In this document: in pieces, positions 1-5,838 of the stretch
Layout: every line of letters starts with the position of its first letter
Position numbering within the stretch: position 1 is the first letter of the stretch
Origin: a virus
Reading direction: 5' to 3' (one strand)
Length of the DNA stretch: 36,924 nt
Virus record (IMG/VR): IMGVR_UViG_3300030508_000011
Coordinates: 1-36,924 of that record
Notes under the pieces: generated by a model
Seen by the model: only the letters and a program-made list of their open reading frames with translations
The model's database searches: none
Told to the model about the DNA's origin: nothing
Translations under genes and position numbers: made by a program

Positions 1-127
1 TCAGCTTTGCCTGAATATCTAATGGCGCGATTCAAGATTCCAATTTCCTCCCTCGTCAGCACGACACAAGTCTCGCGGACATGGCGGCATCCGGCTAGGA
101 ATGCACGGGCACGGATTGCTTCTATTT
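1..127. repeat. Terminal overlap of circular assembly, left copy
   Basis: Bases 1-127 are identical to 36798-36924. The exact length of 127 equals a k-mer size commonly used by de Bruijn assemblers, so this is most likely the overlap left when a circular contig is written linearly. It lies inside a small leftward gene and not in a control region, which also argues against a true packaging repeat. The non-redundant genome is therefore 36,797 bp, either circularly permuted or closed through longer unresolved ends. Confidence 0.93.
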
Positions 128-200
128 GATCGCGAAAAAAGTTACCGCCTTCATTGTCTAATGATTCGGCATATATCTCCGCAGCCTCTTGGTCGGTCAT
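1..200 (-). CDS. Hypothetical protein, 5' part (gene crosses the circle junction)
   Basis: The ATG is at 198-200 and overlaps the TGA of the preceding gene (ATGA). The frame is open to base 1. On the circle it continues from 36797 down to a TGA at 36737-36739, giving an intact 86-aa protein. It begins MTDQEAAEIYAESL, is rich in Ala, Glu and Arg, mostly helical in appearance, and has no signal or membrane segment. I do not recognise the family. It belongs to the tightly coupled string of small leftward genes. Its first codons share a 16-bp exact repeat with 529-544. The window simply cuts the gene; it is not broken. Confidence 0.75.
   Translation of the reverse strand, partial: MTDQEAAEIYAESLDNEGGNFFRDQIEAIRARAFLAGCRHVRETCVVLTREEIGILNRAIRYSGKA
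183..198. repeat. 16-bp direct repeat, copy 1
   Basis: The sequence agcctcttggtcggtc is exactly repeated at 529-544. On the minus strand it contains AAGAGG. Here it codes residues TDQEA of the junction gene. The second copy provides the ribosome binding site of the gene starting at 523. Confidence 0.8.
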
Positions 201-523
201 GGTTTACTCGCAATTCTTTCTCTGATTTTGATGTCATCTTTGTGGCTAAATACTTCCTTCAAGTAAGGCTCCTGATCGTACCAACTATCATTGCAATCGG
301 TTTGCATGTGCACATTTTTGTGCTCTCGATGTGTCCATAAAAACCACAAGCCACGAGCCGCCCAATACCCGCCCTTAAATACTGGGTCATTAAAACCTGT
401 TTCCGCACATTCAACACCGACAGGGGGTCTGCGGCATCCAATCACATGCGAAAACTCGTATGCTTTGTGTAGATCGATATATTCTTTACATTCGCCGCAA
501 ACTAAATAGTGCTCAACGCCCAT
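197..523 (-). CDS. Conserved phage hypothetical protein with CxxC motif
   Basis: This 108-aa protein begins MGVEHYLVCGECKEYIDLHK. The start at 523 is preferred over longer in-frame starts because AAGAGG sits just upstream of the ATG, and the longer forms would run into the preceding gene. The CGEC pair at residues 9-12 and later cysteines (about residues 30, 39 and 77) could hold zinc or form a small cysteine-rich fold. A Trp-rich centre (GGYWAARGLWFLW) is typical of small soluble proteins I have seen in environmental phages, but no function is known to me. The gene ends in an ATGA overlap with the next leftward gene. Confidence 0.75.
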   Translation of the reverse strand: MGVEHYLVCGECKEYIDLHKAYEFSHVIGCRRPPVGVECAETGFNDPVFKGGYWAARGLWFLWTHREHKNVHMQTDCNDSWYDQEPYLKEVFSHKDDIKIRERIASKP

Positions 524-561
524 TATGAAGCCTCTTGGTCGGTCGGGGTTGGGGTGTTCAT
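523..561 (-). CDS. Minicistron, 12 codons, coupled at both ends
   Basis: The ATG at 559-561 overlaps the TGA of the upstream gene (ATGA), and the TAA at 523-525 overlaps the ATG of the downstream gene by one base (TAATG). The peptide is MNTPTPTDQEAS. Its TDQEA is encoded by a 16-bp sequence also found at the start of the junction gene (183-198). The frame fills the whole gap between two real genes, so it may carry ribosomes from one gene to the next and contains the AAGAGG site for gene 523. It may also be the remnant of a duplicated gene. I do not claim a functional peptide. Confidence 0.4.
   Translation of the reverse strand: MNTPTPTDQEAS
529..544. repeat. 16-bp direct repeat, copy 2
   Basis: This is the exact match of 183-198. 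It lies in the minicistron and carries the AAGAGG ribosome binding site for the leftward gene starting at 523. Confidence 0.8.
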
Positions 562-743
562 AATTCACCCATGCGTTGAAAATCCTTGTCATTGTTATGT
601 CGGAAAGGAATCGGTTCTTTACCAGCGTCAACCCACCAATGCTGAAATGTCTTGGACCAAGTGCAGACAACCAATCGAGCAGATGGCTTATGCAGAAATA
701 CAATTAAAGCAGGAATTTTAAATTTTGTTCGTGGTCTTTTCAC
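558..743 (-). CDS. Small basic hypothetical protein
   Basis: This 61-aa frame starts with GTG at 741-743, with AGAGGGG a few bases upstream on the minus strand. The protein is basic and contains the string HKPSARLVVCTWSKTFQHWW. It has one short hydrophobic stretch but no clear membrane span. It is coupled upstream by GTGA to a 12-codon frame and downstream by ATGA to another. I do not recognise it. The coupling and the good ribosome binding site argue that it is a real gene and not a shadow. Confidence 0.6.
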   Translation of the reverse strand: MKRPRTKFKIPALIVFLHKPSARLVVCTWSKTFQHWWVDAGKEPIPFRHNNDKDFQRMGEL

Positions 744-778
744 TTCGTCCCCTCTCGTATCTGGCTTGATGTTTTCAT
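740..778 (-). CDS. Minicistron, 12 codons, coupled at both ends
   Basis: The ATG at 776-778 overlaps the TGA of the DUF3850 gene (ATGA), and its TGA at 740-742 overlaps the GTG of the next gene (GTGA). The peptide MKTSSQIREGTK repeats the C-terminal SQIREG of the protein encoded at 1068-1418, through a 20-bp exact DNA repeat. The simplest reading is a leftover gene end kept because it supplies a ribosome binding site (GAGAGGGG) and translational coupling. Confidence 0.4.
   Translation of the reverse strand: MKTSSQIREGTK
749..768. repeat. 20-bp direct repeat, copy 1 (RBS module)
   Basis: cccctctcgtatctggcttg is repeated exactly at 1074-1093. On the minus strand both copies place GAGAGGGG immediately before a start codon: the GTG at 743 here, and the ATG at 1068 for the other copy. 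Confidence 0.85.
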
Positions 779-1068
779 GGTTTTACCGGCAGGAGGCTGA
801 ACACAACCTCGTCATGGGCGAGCGGTAAAACATATCCAATTCGAAACTCTAATTTGCGGCCCGTATAACCTTTCTCGGTTTCTCCAGAGGATGCGCCTTC
901 CGGCAGTTCTTCATCCGTCATAGGTCTCATTTCTGGACTCCATTCATGTAGAACAACTGAGTCGTCGAATTGAAATCCACGATCAGAATTATCTCTGCGT
1001 TCAAAAGTCTTTGAGCCATCTCGAACGCGCTCAAAATAACATGGCCAACATTTTAATTCGTGTCTCAT
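775..1068 (-). CDS. DUF3850 (ASCH-like fold) domain protein
   Basis: The 97-aa protein opens MRHELKCWPCYFERVRDGSK, followed by a KTFERR string, a FQFDDSVVLHEW motif and GYTGRKLEFRIGYVLP. This is the order typical of DUF3850 proteins, small phage and plasmid proteins related to the ASCH/PUA-like RNA-binding folds. A nucleic-acid or modified-base binding role is suspected for that group but not shown. ATG 1066-1068 is preferred over the adjacent GTG 1069-1071 because GAGAGGGG is then 5 bases away. The gene sits in the leftward small-gene series, overlapping the stop of the preceding gene and coupled to a minicistron after it. Confidence 0.85.
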   Translation of the reverse strand: MRHELKCWPCYFERVRDGSKTFERRDNSDRGFQFDDSVVLHEWSPEMRPMTDEELPEGASSGETEKGYTGRKLEFRIGYVLPLAHDEVVFSLLPVKP

Positions 1069-1418
1069 CACAACCCCTCTCGTATCTGGCTTGCTTGTTT
1101 GAGTGCTTCTCTGAGCCCTTTAAAGCCGTCACTCATTTTAACAAACGGATTTTCCTGCTGAATATCACAAGGTGCCAATATAATAGCAATAGCATCCTCC
1201 AGCAACTTTGCGACTTGGCGTTCGCGAGATAATTCGTCGGCTGCCGTTTGCCAGTGGTTAAACGCATTCTGATGTGAAAATTTCTCCTGATCTAATTTGA
1301 TTCGTTCCTCGTCCAGGAGTTTGAACAAAAATTCAATGGGGCTGTTGTGAATGAATGGCTTATTCTTGATCCAATCCTCACGAATCTCGCGCTCTTTGTC
1401 AGATGTGGCGTCGGTCAT
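1068..1418 (-). CDS. Hypothetical protein, helical and charged
   Basis: The protein has 116 aa with many Glu, Lys, Gln and Arg residues in its first 75. It probably forms helices, perhaps a short coiled coil around residues 33-75 (LLDEERIKLDQEKF). There is no signal or membrane segment, and I do not recognise the family. The start ATG overlaps the stop of a 21-codon frame upstream (ATGA). Its last seven codons (SQIREGL) form one copy of the 20-bp repeat and contain the ribosome binding site of the DUF3850 gene, so its translation should be coupled to that gene. Confidence 0.7.
   Translation of the reverse strand: MTDATSDKEREIREDWIKNKPFIHNSPIEFLFKLLDEERIKLDQEKFSHQNAFNHWQTAADELSRERQVAKLLEDAIAIILAPCDIQQENPFVKMSDGFKGLREALKQASQIREGL
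1074..1093. repeat. 20-bp direct repeat, copy 2 (RBS module)
   Basis: This is the exact match of 749-768. It is both the end of the coding region 1068-1418 and the ribosome binding site for the gene that starts at 1068. Confidence 0.85.
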
Positions 1419-1480
1419 GGGTCCACTTTTTCGTAAGTCATATTAAAAAGGTAACTATCCCTTGACGACAAGTGTTTCAT
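1415..1480 (-). CDS. Minicistron, 21 codons, coupled at both ends
   Basis: The apparent 58-bp gap between two genes is exactly one open frame. Its ATG at 1478-1480 overlaps the TGA of the upstream gene, and its TGA at 1415-1417 overlaps the ATG of the downstream gene. The peptide begins MKHLSSRDSYLF and ends MTYEKVDP. There is no convincing ribosome binding site, so initiation would depend on coupling. It is the longest of four such frames in this block. Confidence 0.45.
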   Translation of the reverse strand: MKHLSSRDSYLFNMTYEKVDP

Positions 1481-1788
1481 AAATCCTCGGTTGCCGCGTA
1501 CTTGACGTAACTTCTTCGTAAGTTCTGCAATCCACTGTTTAAATGTCCCATCGGGTTTTCTGTGTTCTTCTCAAGCAGCAATGCGACTGCCGTAACTAAA
1601 TCATTCGCCCGCTCTCGCTCGATGCCGCGCTCTACGCCGAGTTTTATAAAGCTGCGAACATGAAGTTGATTACCGCCAATGCGCAGGTGCTCTTGATAAT
1701 CGTCCCATTCCTTCTGCGCATAGGCCTCGGCGGCTTCGCGGTCAGCGTCTGTGAGATCTACTCCTGTAATCTGACAATTGATGATCAT
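1477..1788 (-). CDS. Hypothetical protein
   Basis: This 103-aa protein begins MIINCQITGVDLTDADREAA and is acidic and Ala/Glu-rich in its first half (AEAYAQKEWDDYQEHL). A hydrophobic helix follows around residues 62-73 (NDLVTAVALLLE), but it is too short for a membrane span. I do not recognise the family. The start ATG overlaps the TGA of the 56-aa gene upstream (ATGA), and the stop overlaps the following minicistron. It is a soluble small early protein by position. Confidence 0.7.
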   Translation of the reverse strand: MIINCQITGVDLTDADREAAEAYAQKEWDDYQEHLRIGGNQLHVRSFIKLGVERGIERERANDLVTAVALLLEKNTENPMGHLNSGLQNLRRSYVKYAATEDL

Positions 1789-1955
1789 GGTTTTTCCCGT
1801 ATTTTCGTTTCCGTCTTAACAGCCCATTTTTTAAGCTGATTAAACTTCGGCGGAAGATCTTTGATATCTGGCTTCTTTGGTTCTCCGCCATTTGCCCGCC
1901 ACTTCGCATACATTTCAAGGAGCTCTTGCCGTGCTGTTTTCTTAGATGGGATCAC
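1785..1955 (-). CDS. Small basic hypothetical protein (56 aa)
   Basis: This short frame fills the space between the alanine-repeat gene and the next small gene. GTG at 1953-1955 overlaps the upstream TGA (GTGA), AAAGG lies 7 bases upstream, and its TGA overlaps the next ATG. The protein begins MIPSKKTARQELLEMYAKWR and is very basic (about 12 Lys and 4 Arg) with a GGEPKKPDIKDLPPKFNQL stretch. It could be a small nucleic-acid binder, but that is only a guess from composition. Coupling at both ends and the binding site make it a credible gene. Confidence 0.65.
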   Translation of the reverse strand: MIPSKKTARQELLEMYAKWRANGGEPKKPDIKDLPPKFNQLKKWAVKTETKIREKP

Positions 1956-2845
1956 TTAGCAGCCTTTAAAAGTTCGATAAGTTTCTTGCTCTGAGCGATC
2001 CGCCATTCAGTTCTTTTAGCATTAGCAGCATTAGCAGCATTAGCAGCATAAGCAGCAGCATCAGCAGCATAAGCAGCAGCATTAGCAGCAACAGCAGCAG
2101 CAGCAGCAGCATTAGCAGCAACAGCAGCATTAGCAGCAACAGCAGCAGCAACAGCAGCAGCATAAGCATTAGCAGCAACAGCAGCAGCATCAGCAGCATA
2201 AGCATTAGCAGCAACAGCAGCAGCATCAGCAGCATAAGCAGCAGCATCAGCAGCATAAGCAGCAGCATTAGCAGCATTAGCAGCAGCATTAGCAGCAGCA
2301 TTAGCAGCATTAGCAGCAGCATTAGCAGCAGCATTAGCAGCATTAGCAGCATTAGCAGCAGCATTAGCAGCAGCATTAGCAGCAGCATCAGCAGCCCGCC
2401 AATCCTCTTCCGCTACAGTCGCTCCAGATAATTGAAGCGTGTAAAGATCGGCGACCGATTGAATCGCGGATATTTGAGTATTAGTTCGGGCGAATTGAAT
2501 AACTCCATAAACCGCATCGGTCAGAATCCAAACCGCGAATGCGGGCCAAACATTTGAAAGATCGGCTCCTGGTTTTATTGCCTCTAAAAATCTGCGTGGC
2601 CAGGTCTTCGCTAATTCATTTGGAATATTCTCAAAAATTCCATCCTCGAGACGAGCGAGGATTCGAGGAATCCCCAGCTCGGTTTCGAATTTCGAGTGTT
2701 CGTTTCCATGGATAGTACAACCCACGGCGCATCCTTTGCCGTTTTGCCAGTAATGGCCTTTGACAATTTCGTCGGCCTTTTCGTGCATGGTTACGCGGTC
2801 AAGGTACTGCTTCTTAATTTTCGGATCATTGTGGAATGCGATCAT
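1952..2845 (-). CDS. Alanine-repeat phage protein with conserved N-terminal domain
   Basis: The 297-aa protein has three parts. Residues 1-148 are a folded-looking domain with WQNGKGCAVGCTIHGNEH, ETELGIPRILARLED and TWPRRFLEAI; I recognise this combination from phage and environmental proteins of unknown function. Residues 151-276 are almost pure alanine, broken every 3-4 positions by Asn, Asp, Tyr or Val. Residues 277-297 are a basic tail (KRTEWRIAQSKKLIELLKAAK minus its end). In an alpha helix the non-alanine residues would form one stripe, as in alanine-rich ice-binding helices, but such a function is not shown. AGGAAA precedes the ATG. The repeat is encoded by uniform triplets, so its length probably varies between strains. 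Confidence 0.85.
   Translation of the reverse strand: MIAFHNDPKIKKQYLDRVTMHEKADEIVKGHYWQNGKGCAVGCTIHGNEHSKFETELGIPRILARLEDGIFENIPNELAKTWPRRFLEAIKPGADLSNVWPAFAVWILTDAVYGVIQFARTNTQISAIQSVADLYTLQLSGATVAEEDWRAADAAANAAANAAANAANAANAAANAAANAANAAANAAANAANAAAYAADAAAYAADAAAVAANAYAADAAAVAANAYAAAVAAAVAANAAVAANAAAAAAVAANAAAYAADAAAYAANAANAANAKRTEWRIAQSKKLIELLKAAK
2018..2395. repeat. Trinucleotide repeat tract coding the alanine array
   Basis: This is 378 bp of almost uninterrupted triplets. On the coding (minus) strand every alanine is GCT, and the interruptions are only AAT, GAT, TAT or GTT, each close to GCT. Blocks of 9, 12 and 21 bases recur many times. All length steps are multiples of three, so the frame is kept. 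The uniform codon use indicates recent growth by slippage or unequal exchange. Confidence 0.95.
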
Positions 2846-2865
2846 TTTATATTTCCTATTTTTGG

Positions 2866-3333
2866 TTATGAATAAACTTCATTTTTTGGCAAAACGTCTC
2901 TTAATGCTTTTAAGTCATCATTATATGATTGGACTTCGTTATCCGTGAGGTCGCGTTCACCGACTCGGTGCTCTTCCAATACATTTTCAATATTGATAAT
3001 ATCTTTGGATAGTTCTTGGTATGTTTTCCTATTCGTCTTCCATAAGGTAGAGAGACCGTTGAAAGCTTGAGCAAGAGCCTCTTCTAATTCATCAGAAACA
3101 TGGCGGATCTCCTGAAAATTACCGGCAGCATCTGTCAAAACTAAAATAGCTTTCTCAACATCCTTTTCATGAATCTTATAGTCAGATAGATCAATAGCGT
3201 TGTTCATTAAAATTCTAATTACCGGAGTAACGTCTCTTCCCTGGACTCGGATTGTTCTTTTCCCGCTACATAGTTCTCGGTGGAAATTAACGAAGGCAGC
3301 TCTCAGCATTTTATAAGCTTCAAAAGGCGTCAT
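2866..3333 (-). CDS. Hypothetical protein, helical
   Basis: The protein is 155 aa, beginning MTPFEAYKMLRAAFVNFHRE. It looks all-helical, with acidic and amphipathic stretches such as DVEKAILVLTDAAG, SDELEEALAQAFNGL and IINIENVLEEHRVGERDLTDNE. No catalytic motif, signal or membrane span can be seen. It lies between the alanine-repeat gene and a small gene whose stop overlaps its start (ATGA). Position suggests an early gene; the function is unknown. Confidence 0.7.
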   Translation of the reverse strand: MTPFEAYKMLRAAFVNFHRELCSGKRTIRVQGRDVTPVIRILMNNAIDLSDYKIHEKDVEKAILVLTDAAGNFQEIRHVSDELEEALAQAFNGLSTLWKTNRKTYQELSKDIINIENVLEEHRVGERDLTDNEVQSYNDDLKALRDVLPKNEVYS

Positions 3334-3626
3334 TCAAAACTCCCATTGTTTGAAGGATAGACAGTTTCATCGTAAGTGTATTTGGCCCCTGGTGTTCCTT
3401 TTGGCGGAATCTCTTCGAGACGATCCGGTGACTCTTGACCATTCTCATCCGTAGACCATTTCACTACGGTTTTAATTAGATTTAAAAAGGTACCCTCATC
3501 GGCTGGTTTTCCGTTTGTGTATTTATGTCCATCGAGAGTGATGTAGTACTGATCGGTGCTGTAGTTCCACTCTTGGATGAGATGATCATTTATGTAGATC
3601 GAGCTGTGGGGATTCATTGTGTCCAT
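3330..3626 (-). CDS. Hypothetical protein
   Basis: The 98-aa form beginning MDTMNPHSSIYINDHLIQEW is chosen because GGAG lies 5 bases before this ATG, and it then starts 11 bp after the upstream gene ends. A longer in-frame start at 3668 would overlap that gene. The sequence suggests a small beta-rich fold (INDHLIQEWNYSTDQYYITL) followed by a Pro/Glu-rich C-terminus. I do not recognise the family. It is coupled to the next gene through ATGA. Confidence 0.65.
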   Translation of the reverse strand: MDTMNPHSSIYINDHLIQEWNYSTDQYYITLDGHKYTNGKPADEGTFLNLIKTVVKWSTDENGQESPDRLEEIPPKGTPGAKYTYDETVYPSNNGSFE

Positions 3627-3637
3627 AAGATCTCCTA

Positions 3638-4399
3638 TCAAAAAGGTAATTCGGATTCCGTTGGCCATGGCGGAGTTTCAAACGATTCGTGGCTATTGAA
3701 TTTCGTGTCTAATATTTCATCGATTGGATCTATGTTAGGCTTTTTTTTAGCGTTGAAGTAGAGTTCAGCTTTTTGAGTGAGGGTGAGTGCTGGTCCTTGC
3801 ACTTTTTGATTTTTTTCGTCAGCCATTTTTTTAATATCGTTAATGTACTTTCTAAGATCCGTGTCGCCGAAATCTTTAAGAGCCGTGCCTTTGTGTTTCC
3901 CAAAATCGATCACATAATCAGCAGCATAAGAGCTAGGGCGTTCAGGATGGGCGAACTTCTCTGGGACTTTGAATGGTGTTTTCGATTGAGGCGCGACTGA
4001 TTCAATAATTTTAGTAGCAGTATTTGATTGAACTGGAGCATCAGCCAACCTCTCGCCTTCCTCAAGTTCGTGAGTGAAGGCTGTACCATAACCGCAAAGA
4101 GCCAATGCGCGACCTACGGCTCCAGTGGAAGCTTTCTCATCAGCGTCTTTGAAATGGGCATAATCTTCTCGCTTAACGGCATCGGCTAGGATGGAATATA
4201 ACCCATCCGGATTTCGAAGCTCGATTGTCGCTCTGTAAATCACAAAATCTTTTTCTCTGTGAACGCACTCTGTGGTGATCTTTCCCAATGGATGTTCTTC
4301 ACGAAACCACACCACTCGGTGGGTTACTTGAAGATAGTCTTTTCCTTGAAGACTCATTAATGGAAGTTCAGTGCCTTTTGGTGTTCGGAATGTCTTCAT
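3638..4399 (-). CDS. Rad52-like single-strand annealing protein with ExoX-C-like domain and SSB-like tail
   Basis: The 253-aa protein has an N-terminal domain (about 1-110) with the string EKASTGAVGRALALCGYG at 88-105. This signature is typical of the Rad52/Erf-type annealing proteins of phages, which pair single strands during recombination and replication. A central segment (about 162-195: VIDFGKHKGTALKDF) resembles the small domain found at the end of ExoX-type exonucleases. The last residues, PPWPTESELPF, resemble the acidic tail with terminal Pro-Phe by which bacterial SSB recruits partners. The gene lies next to the replication genes and overlaps the Xre regulator gene (ATGA). A plain single-strand binding protein is an alternative. 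Confidence 0.65.
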   Translation of the reverse strand: MKTFRTPKGTELPLMSLQGKDYLQVTHRVVWFREEHPLGKITTECVHREKDFVIYRATIELRNPDGLYSILADAVKREDYAHFKDADEKASTGAVGRALALCGYGTAFTHELEEGERLADAPVQSNTATKIIESVAPQSKTPFKVPEKFAHPERPSSYAADYVIDFGKHKGTALKDFGDTDLRKYINDIKKMADEKNQKVQGPALTLTQKAELYFNAKKKPNIDPIDEILDTKFNSHESFETPPWPTESELPF

Positions 4400-4605
4400 T
4401 TTTCCTCCGGGAATAGTTTGTTCTCAGTGACACCGAGAGATTTACAAAGCTTAAGGCGAGTTTCTTCTCGAGAAGGAGCGAATCCTTGACGAGCATTATA
4501 GATAGTCGTGACCGATACCCCACTTAGCTTTGACAGCTGTAAATGGCCATTCGGTCTATGACGTTGAATCCAGTTCTCAATGATTTCGTAGTTTGATGTT
4601 CTCAT
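4396..4605 (-). CDS. Small Xre/Cro-type helix-turn-helix regulator
   Basis: In this 69-aa protein residues 21-42 (LQLSKLSGVSVTTIYNARQG) fit a helix-turn-helix of the Xre/Cro class. Further helices follow (ETRLKLCKSLGVTENKLF), as in the five-helix lambda repressor fold. It has no added domain, so it would be a simple DNA binder, probably a dimer. It is the only clear transcription regulator in the window and is therefore the first candidate to bind the palindromes in the divergent control region at 6633-6733. It is transcribed in the same leftward unit it may control. Confidence 0.75.
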   Translation of the reverse strand: MRTSNYEIIENWIQRHRPNGHLQLSKLSGVSVTTIYNARQGFAPSREETRLKLCKSLGVTENKLFPEEK

Positions 4606-4652
4606 GCCTTAAGTCTAGCTCAAGATGAGATAAAAATAAATGTTTTTTTTAT

Positions 4653-4976
4653 TTAATTATCGTAAGATTCAGGCCTGCCGTATGCTCCGAATTCAATAAA
4701 AATGTTATCTATCTTATGGATAGCTGAAAGTGATGTATCAGGTTTATATGTCCAGAATTCATAAAATGAGCCTTTCACGATCTTATTACAGATCCGCAAA
4801 AGCTCCCGACCCTCTTCCCAATGTAGCCATTCCGGGTTATCTATGAGCATCTGGATCACAATTGCCGACCAAAGCTCAGAATCTATTACACCATTCCGGT
4901 TGAAGACCACGATCAAGCTCTGCAAACCCTTCTTTTCTCGTAAGATTGCTTCTTCCGACTTTGTATCTTTCATCAT
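4653..4976 (-). CDS. Hypothetical protein overlapping the helicase gene by 101 bp
   Basis: The 107-aa protein begins MMKDTKSEEAILREKKGLQS and continues with hydrophobic helical and Trp-rich stretches (ELWSAIVIQMLID, EWLHWEEGRELLRI, SFYEFWTYKPD). Its first 33 codons overlap the 3' end of the helicase gene in another frame. A start further in, near residue 43, would reduce the overlap but would cut into the smooth N-terminal helix. The binding site before 4976 is weak (AAGAAAGA). Re-initiation or a frameshift from the helicase are both possible. The family is not recognised. Confidence 0.6.
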   Translation of the reverse strand: MMKDTKSEEAILREKKGLQSLIVVFNRNGVIDSELWSAIVIQMLIDNPEWLHWEEGRELLRICNKIVKGSFYEFWTYKPDTSLSAIHKIDNIFIEFGAYGRPESYDN

Positions 4977-5835
4977 ATGAGTTCTTTCTTGGATTAAAAC
5001 TAAGTCTACCTAGGAACCTTGTGACGGTCCCATTGGTTCTATTTTTTGGAATACGGATATAAGTTTCATAGCAGCCGTCGTCAAGCCTGCTCCCTGACGA
5101 TATCGTGATAACTTTCGTTGCAATCTTAGTTAAATCGCTTGAGCCATGGAATTCATCCATACCTGGAACAAGATCCTCATTTGCTTTATCTCTCTTCCTT
5201 AGATGGGCAACGAGTATGATGGGCTTTCTCTCCTCTAGAGCGAGCGTCCTAACTGTCTTGGCTAGCGTTTTCATTGCTCTATTTTCATTATCATCATCAA
5301 AATCGAAGTAATGGGCGTGATCTATAATGAAAAGATCTGTTTCAGGCGCATGACGGACAATATTCTCGATTAGGTCATTAATAGAGAAGCCTGAGGTTTT
5401 ATAGAAGATGAAAAAGTCCTTATAGGCGTTGACCATAAACTCTGTTGCGCGATCTTCGTACTCTTGAAGGGGTTCAATAAAGTCGCCGAGCAGCCATCGA
5501 TCGAAGCTAAAATTTGAAATATTTGGGCGATTAGGATCGGCATAAAACATCGCAGCAATAACTTGATATTTTAGGCGCCGTTCAATTTCATATTCTTCGG
5601 CCTCCAAAGCGAGGAAATGAACCCTCTTTCCGGCCGAAATGTTCGCAAATGCGATATTACAGCATAACTGTGTTTTTCCTACCCCGCTAGACGCTCCCAG
5701 AAGCACCAGGTCGCACGCACCAATGCCAAGAAGGGCATCGTCAAGGTAGCTGATCCCGAAGCTCCTGAGGCCTTTACGGGCGTTTTTTCGACTGCTTAAT
5801 TCTTCGGCAATATTCTCAGAAACGGATTTAAACAT
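4876..5835 (-). CDS. DnaB/RecA-fold replicative helicase-type ATPase
   Basis: The 319-aa protein carries Walker A GASSGVGKT at 47-55 and a LALEAE stretch at 75-80 that fits the catalytic glutamate region. Walker B is DLFIIDHAHYF at 167-177, and a later HGSSDLTKIATKVI segment matches the DnaB C-terminal core. It lacks the DnaB N-terminal domain, so it resembles the short phage helicases and RecA-like ATPases. It should unwind DNA at the phage fork, loaded by the protein encoded 3 bp upstream. The last about 33 codons overlap the next gene out of frame. KaiC/RadA-like ATPase is the alternative; the replication context favours helicase. Confidence 0.82.
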   Translation of the reverse strand: MFKSVSENIAEELSSRKNARKGLRSFGISYLDDALLGIGACDLVLLGASSGVGKTQLCCNIAFANISAGKRVHFLALEAEEYEIERRLKYQVIAAMFYADPNRPNISNFSFDRWLLGDFIEPLQEYEDRATEFMVNAYKDFFIFYKTSGFSINDLIENIVRHAPETDLFIIDHAHYFDFDDDNENRAMKTLAKTVRTLALEERKPIILVAHLRKRDKANEDLVPGMDEFHGSSDLTKIATKVITISSGSRLDDGCYETYIRIPKNRTNGTVTRFLGRLSFNPRKNSYDERYKVGRSNLTRKEGFAELDRGLQPEWCNRF

Positions 5836-5838
5836 AAC

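Noticed and set aside
1966-2388. Leu/Met-rich reading frame in the triplet repeat
   Set aside because: It is the same strand read one base off through the alanine repeat; triplet repeats stay open in all frames. The alanine frame has a conserved domain and a good ribosome binding site.
2018-2395. CRISPR array
   Set aside because: There are no unique spacers and no constant repeat length; it is an in-frame triplet tract within a gene.
2018-2395. Target of a diversity-generating retroelement (AAT/GAT/TAT variants look like adenine mutagenesis)
   Set aside because: No reverse transcriptase or template repeat exists in the complete genome, variants are rigidly periodic, and GTT is also present. 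Slippage with point changes is simpler.
3627-3668. Upstream start for the gene ending at 3330
   Set aside because: The start at 3626 has GGAG at ideal spacing, while the upstream start overlaps the annealing protein gene and lacks a binding site.
4606-4652. Terminator in the AT-rich spacer before the Xre gene
   Set aside because: Only an AT stem and a T/A run are present, with no GC-rich hairpin; too weak to call.
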